64,000 nucleotides of DNA from contig KN817637.1 in the NCBI GenBank assembly GCA_000827495.1, positions 1-64,000 on the forward strand, written 5' to 3'. Position 1 is the first letter of the stretch. Each line of letters starts with the position of its first letter. Both the position numbers and the translations under genes were made by a program. The notes under the pieces are model-generated. The model had not been told where the DNA came from and ran no database searches. It worked only from the letters and a program-made list of their open reading frames with translations. Source of the stretch: Hypholoma sublateritium FD-334 SS-4 (taxonomy: Eukaryota > Basidiomycota > Agaricomycetes > Agaricales > Strophariaceae). Shown one piece after another: positions 40,626-51,078 of this stretch.

Positions 40626-42208
40626 TCATCGAAGTTCACATGCAACAACCATGTCCTGCCCGTCCGAATCGATGACATCCACGGAGGCTCCAGCATTAGT
40701 GGCATAGCGGAATTGTTCGCAGACGTATTCAGGCAGCAGTTCCAGTGGATCGGAGGGACAATACGAAAGCTGGATATGCACTTCGGTAATGGGCCTAAAC
40801 GTTAGTTTACGACTTATATCTTGATCTGCGACTTGGTGGAAAAGCTGAGCTACACCTGACCAAGAGAAGGTCCGCTTGCCGTAAAACTCCAGAGCCTCAA
40901 GACCAGGAAGAAACAGATCTTCCCTGGAACCCACCAGTGAGCTGGCCAGGCGCGCAAGGAGCGCATCCGAAAGTACTGGCTTGGCACATCGGGTGAAAAT
41001 AACCAGATGTGTAAGGGTCGGCGTAGCCTGCAAGACGCGCATAAGGTCTTCGTCAGTCATTCGCGTATCCGGTTCCGTGGCCCGCACTGTGAAATGTGTA
41101 AGCGCGCAGTGCGGCTGCGTAAGCAGTGCGCAGAGGCCATCGACGGGTAGGCTATCGCGGGAGCCCGTAAGGTCACACTTGAGGCGCGCTAGGCACGGTA
41201 GTACGAAAAGGGCGAGGAAATTGCCGAGAGGCGCAGCGACGTCACCGTCTGGTTGGAGGGATAGTTCGCGCAGCGCGGAGTGTACTAGCAGCGTCGCAGG
41301 ACGACCGTCAACACCGATGCTTCCCGAGATGCGCGCGAAGCGGCAACAAACGAGGTGAGGGGCGTCGCGCAGGACGCGCGCGCTGTCTGCAAGGAACACG
41401 TCCGCGGCCTCGAGCGATGTGAGGCGTGCGTATGCGATGGGAACTCGTGCGAGTGCAAGGTTCGCAACGGCGATATGTCGAAGCACGGGCGTATGTCCGA
41501 CCGCAAGCGGCTCTTGCGCTGCCCAGACGGACGTGGCAGGCGGGTGTACACGAATTGCGGTGAGTAGCGGGAGGACGGCGAGCCTGCCGACGAGTGTGCT
41601 GCAATGGGTGGCTGCAATGCGGAGAGTCAGCTGGCGCCAGCAGGGCGTATGTTCTCGCAGGAGGTCGAGGAGAGGCGCGACCGCGTTGCTGGGGTATGTG
41701 TTGGCAAAGGTAAGGCTGATGTCCAGCGGCAGCTGCCCTGTGCGACGCAGCCATTGCTTCGCTATGTTTGTGCGCGCTGGAATGGCGGAGGAAACGTTGA
41801 GATGGACGTGAATACGCGCCCATAGCTGGGGTGTCGAGAACGCAGCAGCGCGCCATGTGTGACAGACTGAAGCCAGAAGAAGCGGCGAATTCCGCGTTGA
41901 AGGATCCACCGATTCAGGGAAAATATTTTGTCTGATGATTCGCTTTCGTCGAGGTATGATATGAAGATTTGCGAGACTATTTCGAAAGGAAGACAATGGA
42001 GAGGGTCGTGGCGGTAATTGAGCTTCGTCCTCAGGGCGCGCCGCTTTTCGCTCAAGTTGAAGCTAGATGCTGAAGGCAGTAGCTCTGATGCGATTTGCTT
42101 TAATCCCGAACAGGTTTCGCAGAGGACTTCGCGAACGTCAAGGTCGCAGGAAGTAGAACCACATGTACTGTCATCAAATTTTGCTTCCGAAATAGTGGAG
42201 ATAGCCAT
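40626..42208 (-). pseudogene. F-box/LRR-type protein gene with a 1-nt frameshift
   Basis: ATG at 42208, stop at 40626, about 527 codons in two frames. Residues about 67-90 (HCLPFEIVSQIFISYLDE) are an F-box, the Skp1-binding module of SCF ubiquitin ligases. They are followed by the agaricomycete signature SPLLLASVCHTWRAAAFSTPQLWARI and an LRR-like region. The F-box part and the rest are joined only by a one-base shift at about 41920-41929, next to A/T homopolymers, consistent with loss of one base. The remainder is fully open, so a recent mutation or a sequence error are both possible. No introns are seen. It is convergent with the APC2 pseudogene, whose end is about 100 bp away. Confidence 0.75.
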
Positions 42209-42717
42209 GGAGTCGATCTAACCAGTAGTTCGACAGAGTGGGGCCTGGGATATTTATGTTAGATTCATTATCCTCATGATTTATCGTCCGCAAACACGGA
42301 CCTTGGGAAAGGGATGTAAGTGTTGCGGGTCGTGAGATTATGTGCCAGGGAAAAGAGTCAATGGTTCCCTGTGAGATATGATCAATAAATGGTACTGCTG
42401 GAGGGTTTGGAAGCCACTCACCGTCGCACAGCGTCTAGAGATGGTCGTAGCAAAACTTGATCCCGAACGTTGGAAATGAGGTGGCGTGTTGCAGAAGCGA
42501 TGAGACAGTGCTGGATGACTAGACATTTGTACTTGAAAATGGAGAGGGGTTGACACGGCCATTTCAGACACATCGACATAGCGGACCAGGTTCACTTGGT
42601 CACTTTTACACCTGCAGCGCAGGCTAAGGATTTTTCATGTGATTGCCAGCAGCTAGGTCACACACCATAAAATTGGTAACGATAGAGCGTCCGAGGGAAA
42701 CTGACCATACAACAAAT
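42209..42717. other. Intergenic, no gene seen
   Basis: Between the divergent start of the F-box gene and the end of the GST relic; only short chance ORFs. Confidence 0.4.
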
Positions 42718-43532
42718 TCACACCACTTGCTGGTAATCCTTGAGGTGCTCAAGGAGCGCATCCCACCGCCCACCATGCCAACTTGAGATATCTTTCCACT
42801 GCTTGATTTCCTGCCCCCAGACATTCCTCCACAAGATAACGTGGGACGCCACCACGAAGTCGGCCCAGGAAGGTGCACTTCCCAGCAAGAAAGGACCGTC
42901 GCTCTTTGCATACCAGCCATCCACTCTACCAAGCCCTGCTTTGAACTTCGCCCATTCAGCCTCCCCCTGATCGCCCTGCGGAACAAGATCCTCCAACAAC
43001 CGGCCGAACATTTTCTCTCATGTGCGGCGAAAGAACTCTGCGCTCCGTGGATTGAGCATGGAGCATTCGGGTGCGTAGATGAATTGCCACATGTTGGCCA
43101 TCTGGTGGCGATATGCGTAGATGAACGCAGTCTGTAGCCCTATTGTATTGTTCGGGAAGAGTTTCGGCGTCGTTGGATGGGTAGTTTCGAGGTGCTGCGC
43201 AATAGCTAAAGAATCGGAAACATATTTTCCCGTCGAATGGTCGTGGATAGCCAGTAGCGTGTAGACAGCGCCTCCGTTTGATTTCTTGGCTGTTGGTGCA
43301 ATTCCCAAGTCCTTGCAGGTAGCCTTAATATCTGGATATTCAATCCATTGGGTCTTGTAGGGATTCCTTTGTAATTGAGGGAGAGCCTGGGTAACATATG
43401 TTGAGTTGTATTCAGGAATAGATCCCTCCAGGGAGATCACCTCGTTTTCCAGGTGTTCGGAGACCAAGCACGCTCAGGAAGCTTTGACGGTATGTCGTAG
43501 AAAATGATCTGTCCACCAGATGTGCCGTCCAT
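42718..43532 (-). pseudogene. Glutathione S-transferase (Ure2-like) pseudogene
   Basis: ATG at 43532. Exon 1 (to 43441) encodes an N-terminal thioredoxin-fold start (IIFYDIPSKLPERAWSPNTWK). A 54-bp intron (43440-43387) joins in phase to LNYKGIP. A one-base loss near 43357-43363 shifts the frame before KTQWIEYPDIKATCKDLGI, and the rest follows: YVSDSLAIAQHL (glutathione-site loop), RSAEFFRRT, then TGA (43020-43018) where the family has Arg, then MFGRLLEDL ... GWYAKSDGPFLLG ... PSWADFVVAS ... WHGGRWDALLEHLKDY. The family conjugates glutathione to electrophiles in the cytosol. Two disabling changes make it a pseudogene. Confidence 0.82.
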
Positions 43533-44203
43533 TTTGAGTCATCTGAGGCGCACGTCATTGCTCAAATCCAGGGATGACTTCGCGCAACGACGGGTGCCGC
43601 AGGCGTTGGAATGACGAAGGAACAGGAGGCTTACCGGAAGCGTGTTTGAGGGGAATGGGCGTCCTGATTGGTAGTTTCTGAGGAAATCCGTAGGAATTGC
43701 AGGGTTTTTCCATCGGTCCAAAAAGTTCCGCAGCGGACGTTGCAGAAGGACGAAGATGAGACGGGAGGCGAAAGTATTCAAGATGGCCGCGTTATTAGTT
43801 GCGCCGCGACGGTCGTGCTTGCCTTCGAGGAGGCAGCGGGGACAAGAGCACCGTGAACGTATCCATTGCGGGAGAGGACGTCATCATAGTCGGGGAAGAG
43901 CAGGTGGACCGCATGCACCGAGGAGATCCCAGGCACAAGTTCCCAACGAGCGCCAGCGCGCTGCCATGGAGCTCCATGGCACAGGCGGCGGCAAGCCAAT
44001 TCAAATCGGTTCCCGGGCCAAAGCGGTTCAGGAATTGCCATCACAATATTTGGAACTGAGGGCAAACCAAACATAGGCGCGGGCCCGTGACTGGCAACCG
44101 TGGTCAACTTTCAACTTCACGACCATGACGGTGGCACTCAAACGTTCGACTCACTCACTCACTGTCCGCCGGGTCCCAGCCCTTAGTACTCGCAAGCCTC
44201 GAG
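43533..44203. other. Intergenic with unrecognised minus-strand ORFs
   Basis: Minus-strand ORFs at 44107-43778 (109 codons) and 43781-43539 (80 codons) are open but match nothing I know, and plus frames overlap them. The stretch contains a perfect 20-bp palindrome at 43962-43981. Confidence 0.3.
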
Positions 44204-44447
44204 CTAGCTGTGATTTCACGGCTAGTTTTTTTGCATTCACCTACGGAGTGGTCCATCTCGTCAGCGTCCTTCTACACAGCAGGATTAGTAGCACAGCTGC
44301 CCAACTCCCTGTGATTTCATAGCTAGTTGGCGAGCTTCCCAGCGGTGCATCGCCATAGCCTGGCCCGGGGTCGTTCAAAATTCGACTACCAAGCCTATAA
44401 CGTCGGCACGCTTGTTATCTTATTGTTGCTGGCTGTGATCTCACAGC
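44204..44447. repeat. Palindrome cluster B (three sites)
   Basis: 44204-44225 (CTAGCTGTGA, TT, TCACGGCTAG), 44301-44330 (arms CCAACT..CTGTGA and TCATAG..AGTTGG around TT) and 44432-44447 (GCTGTGA, TC, TCACAGC). Spacing is about 100-130 bp. The last ends 8 bp before the ATG of the gene at 44456, so the cluster lies in its likely promoter or 5' UTR. Confidence 0.7.
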
Positions 44448-44455
44448 ACGTTTCA

Positions 44456-47067
44456 ATGCCCCGATATCTTGGCGACGCGCATCAGGTGCGCCTCCCCCCA
44501 CCTACGTCTTACCAGAGGGCAATCCAATACACCAGTAACACACCAATCCACGGACCCAATGTGCGTGCGATTGTTATTGGGAAGGATATATATTATTCAC
44601 CGAACAGTTCAAAAACGCCCCCACTTCCGCCCAAGGATCCTCAATACATTCGCAACCCACTGAAAGACAGTGTCGAAGAATTCCACAATCCACAATGGTG
44701 GAGCGCAGACACGGGTTACCTGCCCTTCTTACCGATATCTCCTCAGTTCGGCAGCCCGCCCTTTCACCAACTGTACAACGACCCTTTGAAAACAGGACCT
44801 CGTCGGAAGTGGCGGATTCAAATGGATTCAAATGACGTACTCAATTGGAAGCGCCTGGAAACAACCCTGGAACATCTATTCATATCATTCCAGTTGACAT
44901 ATGGCATCCCGGACATGCCTCCGATAGTCCCAACATCGCTCGCATGTCAAGATGCATTTGAATTTCCGTCGCAGTTCCTGAGCGCGGAAAAACGGTGTCG
45001 TAACTGGTTTGCGGTGTGGATGGCTATGGTATCATTGGGAATTGCAGTGGCGCAGGTCTATGACGGGGAAAGCGGGAATACACTGGTCCCGAAGTGGTAT
45101 ACGACTTTCGCGCCGCACACGGACGAGGCTGTTTTGGCGGGAATTCGCCAACAACTTGGACAGTTTAGTCCGTGGTTTCCTCGTGCCGGTGTGTTTCTCG
45201 ATCTGCGTAGCTCGCAGGAGCAACCTACTGTTGATTTCTTCGTCCGCCTGGACATACCGGTGTGGTACCTTTGGGGCCCGGCAGAGGAAGCAGAGGCTCG
45301 CCGGAACCCCAGTCATTGGGCGAAATACATGCCACCAGCTCATATGCTACAGCGCGCGCGCTCTTTTTTGAACGCCGTACCAGGTCCTGCTCCATCAGCT
45401 GTCCAAGGTTCGGAGGAGGATGAACAACCATGGACGGTCTTCTTCTCAAAGCGTGCTCATCGCGACATCGGGCCCATGCCCACCAAGAAGCTGACCATGA
45501 AAGTTTATCATTGGGAAAAAGATGTCAACGGCGAGTGGCAGCGCACCGCCGTCCTCAAGCAGCTTAGAAACGAGACCCTCGACGGTTACGGCAAAACCCA
45601 AAAGGTGTTCGACGAACGATCGAACGAATGGGATTGTTGTACAGAAATGGGAGAACTTGATGCTGAAGAAAGGCAGGCCTTACATGATGAGCATGAAGAA
45701 CCCATCCTTACATTAGGTCCAGGCCCACCACCCTCAGTACCTGACGCGTCTGTTGCCTCGCCTACCCCACTCACCACCTCTGAATCCTTTCCATTGACAT
45801 TCACTCATGCTATCTCCTCGCCTCCTTTTCATTTACCTAGTAACGACAAAGCGCCGGCAGCCGTGTATTCTGAAACGGATGGCCTTAGTGGCGTCGTGGG
45901 GGAATCTGCTGCATATCTGCCAGCACAACATTCACCAGCGGATGTGTTATACCTATTCTTTGGGTTTGTTGCGCCTCCGCCTTCTATCCGCCTTCCTTTA
46001 CGTGAGCCCTCTGAGCAGCAAATAAAGGATTTGACATTGGGTGTTGGTTGTTCTGCGGCAGACTTGATGCACGAATATGTAGAAACCCCACCCGGCCGTT
46101 ACGCACCAAATTTCTTCTGGTCTATATCACAATCACCGTGCGTCCCACCTCCCAATGTATTGTTCGACTTGGCCAGAGGGAATCCACGGAGTCTACAGCA
46201 CCGCAGGCGGATGAAATTTCTACGCCAGCTACCGGGAGATACCTACTTGTTTGATTTCGGAAACGAAGCGACGGTTGAATGGCACATATGTGTGACTGAT
46301 ATCAGCCTAGCCTTGATGGTTGTACGTCTTGATGATGAGCTGTGTGACTATGATATAGCTCAAGCTCTCTTAAACCAGGGATCTCTGTTTTGGACTGTTT
46401 TGAATGTCGAACCTTTTGCCATTGCACCATCCCCTCCAGGCATTTCTCGTCTGCGGTTGAGCAGCTATCAATTTTCTGCAGAGGACTATCGTACTTATTG
46501 TCATGAGCGAGCGGAGATTCTTCGTAGCCCACGTGTCGCTAGACAAGCTCTAATGCGTGGTGGCATTTTGTGGCGGTTGGTCATGGAATATGCAAGCTTC
46601 CAAGATGTCCTGGCTGGTCCAACTATCACAGCCACAACGCAACATCAGTGCAGATCGTTCCGTGGGGGATGTGACAGCTTCTATATCGATGATGTGTTGA
46701 CAAACCACGAAATGGAAATGATATGTGGAGTATATTATGTTTATACTGGTAAAATAATAATCTGAATATGTATCTCGTTGACAAGCTCACCTTTCTCTAT
46801 TCAGGTCAGGGTACGCAGACGGCAACAAAATCGTGGTGGCCTCTACCCGAGCTTTGGGATACACTGACTCGCCAACCATTTTGGCAGGAGCGATCAGAGG
46901 TATGGTTCAATAAGCGCTTACAAGAACTCGAGGACGGAAGGGGCATGCCCTTAACAAATACTCAATGGAGAAGCCGGAGCAAGGTTAATTCTGTGGTTCG
47001 GCGGGCAATTCTCAATAACACAGACATTTCAAAAGCATTTTTAAAGGATCTTCGGCTGCCCCATTGA
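44456..47067 (+). CDS. Large agaricomycete orphan protein (WW-rich C-terminus)
   Basis: First in-frame ATG at 44456 (the frame is open further upstream without ATG). Exon 1 runs to 46748, with a GTAAAA donor; exon 2 from 46805 to the stop at 47067 joins in phase, giving about 851 residues. Recognisable landmarks of a multicopy mushroom family of unknown function are VDFFVRLDIPVWYLWGP (about 260), CGVYYVYTGQGTQTATKSWWPLPELW across the splice, and WFNKRLQELEDG with a basic C-terminal tail. The middle (about 390-530) is acidic and Pro-rich. No catalytic motif or membrane segment is obvious. There are no disabling changes, unlike its left neighbours. Confidence 0.7.
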
Positions 47068-47398
47068 AAGTGCTGTAGTAATACTTGCCTCTCGAAAATG
47101 TACAATAGATATGATATACAGTGTTTGCTCAAATCATTATTTGGCCGCCCCGCTCCCCGCAAAAGTAGATAAAATCATTTTGTGTTGCGTTGCAACTCTG
47201 GTCTGTTGTTACGAAAACAGCCTTACTAATTATTTGGTCCGAAACAAAGTGTGATTTATGTGAAATTTCCATCAACTTCGTACTAGTTTTCACCTCGCAG
47301 GCTCGCACTGAACAGTGAATGAGTCGCGCCTCCTCTTTCTAAATGCATTTCTCTCAACCCCCACAAATCTGTTCATACCATTGACAACAGTGACTTTA

Positions 47399-47463
47399 GC
47401 TGTCTGTGAGCTCACATCCAGCCTAACTTGATCTTTACGGCTGGAGTCTGTAACTTTACGGAC
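47399..47463. repeat. Palindrome cluster C (two sites)
   Basis: 47399-47422 has the core TGTGAGCTCACA (47405-47416, perfect), with outer GCTG/CAGC arms. 47446-47463 is GTCTGTAA, CT, TTACGGAC. They lie in the spacer downstream of the 44456 gene. Confidence 0.65.
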
Positions 47464-48474
47464 ATCCTCCATCTGTCACCCCTATGTCGGTAATCTTGCG
47501 GACAGCACAAGAGTTGGACACTCCGACTGCTTTCCAAAATGATTGAGGCTTCCACGTAACATGTGTTAGTGTCGATATGCTCTGTACAACCCTTAGTCCT
47601 TCAGCTCAAATCAAGTTTATCTCTGTCGGTTATGCCAGCATTGAGCACCGATAGCAAAACCAACTCGCACAATTTCCAACTCGCACAATTTGAAGGAAGC
47701 CACTCGAAGGAAGACCATGCATCCATGGCGGCTACTACTATCTTTCTAGCGTCTGCCTACTATTCTGCTCACGTTGGTCGTTTATCATCTACACTTTGTC
47801 TACACTCCTCGGTCGCAGCAATCTCCGATCTCCTCTGGCCCAACGCCAACACCCCAAATATACCACTCGTTTCCCACTCCTCTTCGCCAACGATTTACTC
47901 GGGTGGTGTACTGGTGTATTTTTGTGCCCCAACTAATGTTATGCCTTGTCTCAAGCATATATGGGATGTGGGATGTCTACGAATCACGGCTAGCACGCAT
48001 TCAAGTTGGCCCGACACGAATGTCATAAATTATGAATTCTGTCATGACGATGGTAGCCCGAATTGTGTAGCAATGTGAACACCTTGTTTCTTTATCAGGT
48101 TTTCAACTTTTCGAGAATCTCCCCGGTCCTTCGTTCACGCTAGGCCCAAAGTACGTATCGGACCGCACTTTCATTCTTCAAGAGCCTGCCTGATCACTAT
48201 CGCTGCACTACCGAACCGAGTGCTTGTAGCTCATTCCATAGTACTAGCACATTTGCTGTGCTTGTTTCCATGCCCCCCAGGCCTATTGCAGTGCTGCTAA
48301 CGACGGCGTCGACAGAGGGTATACGCGCAGTGTCACTGACATTACCGTTGTGCCATCTGCGGCAGGAATCACAGTGACCGTGCTTTGTATAAAGCTAGTC
48401 CTCTGTCCAGATTCTTTGCAATTATTGTTCTGGTCGACTTCAACTGCAGAAGCACTCTCACCGGCAGCAACTAT
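47464..48474. other. Intergenic; one unsupported plus-strand ORF
   Basis: The 171-codon ORF at 47563-48078 has no conserved motif. An alternative frame (47774-48028) carries a hydrophobic run (VVYWCIFVPQLMLCLVSSIY), possibly a membrane segment. Neither is called. Confidence 0.3.
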
Positions 48475-49510
48475 GACTCCACTGCAGGAAAATGTCGCCA
48501 TTTCCATTACTCAAGACACGGAGCTTGTCTTCATAGATTCTTCTCCTATTCGATTAGCCGGTCTTCCGAAGCCTCGTGTTATCAAACGGAAGGATAACCA
48601 TTTCATGCTGCGTTGTTCCCCAACGTCCCCAACTTTGGGTATCCGGAGGAAGGCAGGCTCACGAACATCTGAAATATCAAAGAAGCAGGCAGCAAGATCT
48701 AACGGGGATTATGCATTGACCAACGGCACGTAAAATATGGCCTACTTCGCAGCTGTGGCACCCCGGACTGATCAATTCTGGTTTTATAGTTTCTAACCTT
48801 GAGGTAGAGCCCTTTCAGGTATATCATACCCTTTGGGGAAAGAATGTTCCACCTGGTAAGCCGGTTTATCAGGTAGAGAAGTTGTTTATCGGCTAACCGC
48901 TCTGTTTGTGCAGCTACAGCCCGCCCCATTGACTTGGGAATGGCCCCGTATTCGATCCTTCCAATGACTACACCACAACTTTCTCGCACCTACATAGTCT
49001 GGACATGCTCCCTGCACAAGGCTTAGCTGAGATCGACTTCTGGAAGCTGTTCTCGAAGTGCCAATCTTGCCTTCATCTGATGACCACAAGAACCGTTCCA
49101 TACCACGTCTGCCCAATATCCGGTTAGTGTCGCTTGGGTTGCAAAAATTAGATTGCTCAATATGTACTGAAAACACAGGGAGTGGGCTTGAACTCGGAAC
49201 CACTTTGAATGGTGTTCTGCAGAATAGAGCCCAATTCATGTGGCTGCTCGATGCGCACAACAGTGACCATTCTGCAGGCGTCTCGGAGAGCATCTTCCGA
49301 TCGATCTTCTATACCTGCAATCAGTGTGGGCGATACATGACTCAGAGAGTATCACGCGATCATCACGATGATGCTGATTTGGGAAGTTACACATGTATCA
49401 ATCGTATGCTGGACACGGACTCGGATTCTGAGACTAGATTCAATGCAGAGAAAGATAGCTTCAGGGTGAAGGCCCTGCAATTTCCTACCTTACAGCCGCT
49501 GTCAAGATAG
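48475..49510 (+). pseudogene. Zinc-ribbon-like orphan gene relic
   Basis: Segments of a plausible multi-exon gene: MTPLQENVAISITQDTELVF ... (48475-48733); after a TAA the same frame reads YFAAVAPRTDQFWFY (to about 48795). A later segment (about 48945-49123) has DFWKLFSKCQSCLHLMTTRTVPYHVC. After a donor GTTAGT and an acceptor ACACAG the last exon (about 49181-49510) has FYTCNQCGRYMTQRVSRDHHDD. The two C-x2-C ... H motifs suggest paired metal-binding sites. I do not know the family's function. The in-frame TAA near 48731 and the frame breaks before 48945 indicate decay or unrecognised introns. Confidence 0.4.
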
Positions 49511-49968
49511 AGATAGTACGACATCAATGCCTTGAATTGACTAGAAAAGTGCAGATGAATTTCAGTGGCATTTGAATGTACTTACTACTTACTGCCCCCA
49601 AGACCTCCATTGACTCGGAATTGAGAGTACTAATACCATGACCGTGACTAGTATATTCAGTATATAATTGTGAGGTGAATTCATACTCAAATAAAGATTT
49701 TTATTATGCATAAATTATTGCCGACTCTTTTTGAAAGTACTTCTTACTCGGCTGGTAATTGATCATTTCTCAAGCTGGGAGCTCATAGGGAGCGGCGAGA
49801 TGGTAGCCTCCAGTTAAATCACAGATGTTCTAAAATTAAGCCTGCTTCGCTGGTGGGCGTGAGGTGAAATAGAAATTGGAGTACCGTTGATACTATACTA
49901 GTACCCACGGAGTCACCCACTACCTACTGACGTCGCCCCTCAATCTCTTTCGACAACCGTGATATGCG
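49511..49968. other. AT-rich intergenic
   Basis: Nothing supportable. Confidence 0.4.
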
Positions 49969-51078
49969 ATGCGGGAAACCTCTCCGCCCAATGCTACTAC
50001 TGAACTCAGCGATACCTGGCGTATGCCTGGAGCTTGGATCGAGGATCCCGTGCAATTGGTGCCAGTGGGGGCATTGAACGGGACAGGTGTTGACTCGTTG
50101 GCCCATCCCGCCGGCGGTGAGCGAGATTCTGTTGCTGTACTACCCAAACCGTTCACCACAACTTAGACCTAGAATTGCCGTGTGTTCCTACTGTTCCTCC
50201 CGCATCTCTGCCAACTTCGTTTTCAACCGCAACTGCCTCTCAAGTGGCAGTCAGAGAACAGTCTCCATCCCCTGCATCTTCCACTGGCTCAACTCAGCAG
50301 TCTGAGCACTCTCAGGTTGAAGAAGAAGCTGTAAACACAAATTCATCTTTGGTCCCTGACGAACCGCCCTTGTCTTTAGCTGCACACTTAGCGAGAATCA
50401 CAGCCGAAGCGATGACACTCGGCGACGAGGCTATGGCAGCCTATCAAGGCTTGCTTTCCAGGTCAGAGAGCCTTCAAGTATATTTTCGCGTCTTCGCGGC
50501 GTGAATATCATGCCGGTGAGCGATGAAGCGGAGGTACCTTTGAGTTCAGACGAAGAAAATCGCTGGGAGGTCCCTGTAAGTCACTCAGAATATATTTTAT
50601 ATGTATGTACTGACTTTGGAACGCACAGGATTCCGGCCTTATCAACCCCTTTTCTGACTTCCCCCAGCCAGTCATCACTGAATATTTCTGCGTTGCCAGC
50701 GACATCAGGAGTGCCATTTCGCTAAGGCAATCGATTTACCTCGTTGATATCGGCTGTCTTGTTTCTGAACTAGCAAGGAAATTGCATCTACACGACGAAG
50801 ACGCATCCATTCTGGCACGCATTGACCGGGAGATCCTGCTTATTCAGGAAGCCGACAAACAGAACAACTTTTGCATAAGATTTGAAAACCTGCAATACTA
50901 TCGCTCCACATTTTCGCCTTCCCGCGGGGAGTCGTTTTCGGAGAAACACCGATTTCTCGAATCGCATGTTGAGGAATACCTGGACAACAATACCAACGCC
51001 ATCGGTGCAGCTTCCCAATTCATCGTTGACCCTGCTTCTCTCAAGGAACATCGCTTCTTCCAATTTTTCAACCCCTGA
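49969..51078 (+). pseudogene. Unrecognised multi-exon gene, probably frameshifted
   Basis: ATG at 49969. A GTGAGC donor after about 50117 joins in phase to ...DLELPCVPTVPP with a Ser/Pro/Gln-rich stretch (to about 50500). The frame then appears to shift by one base near 50495-50505 to reach NIMPVSDEAEVPLSSDEENRWEVP. The next intron (GTAAGT at about 50576 to ACAG at about 50630) joins in phase to DSGLINPFSDFPQPVITEYF ... IYLVDIGCLVSELARKLHLHD ... FQFFNP, with the stop at 51078. No family is recognised. Confidence 0.4.

Noticed and set aside
41285..41856. Minus- and plus-strand ORFs inside the F-box gene
   Set aside because: GC-rich shadows of the F-box/LRR frame.
44327..44455. Upstream extension of the 44456 gene, including a hydrophobic VGTLVILLLLAVI run
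   Set aside because: The open frame has no ATG before 44456 and overlaps the palindrome cluster, so the segment is probably not translated.
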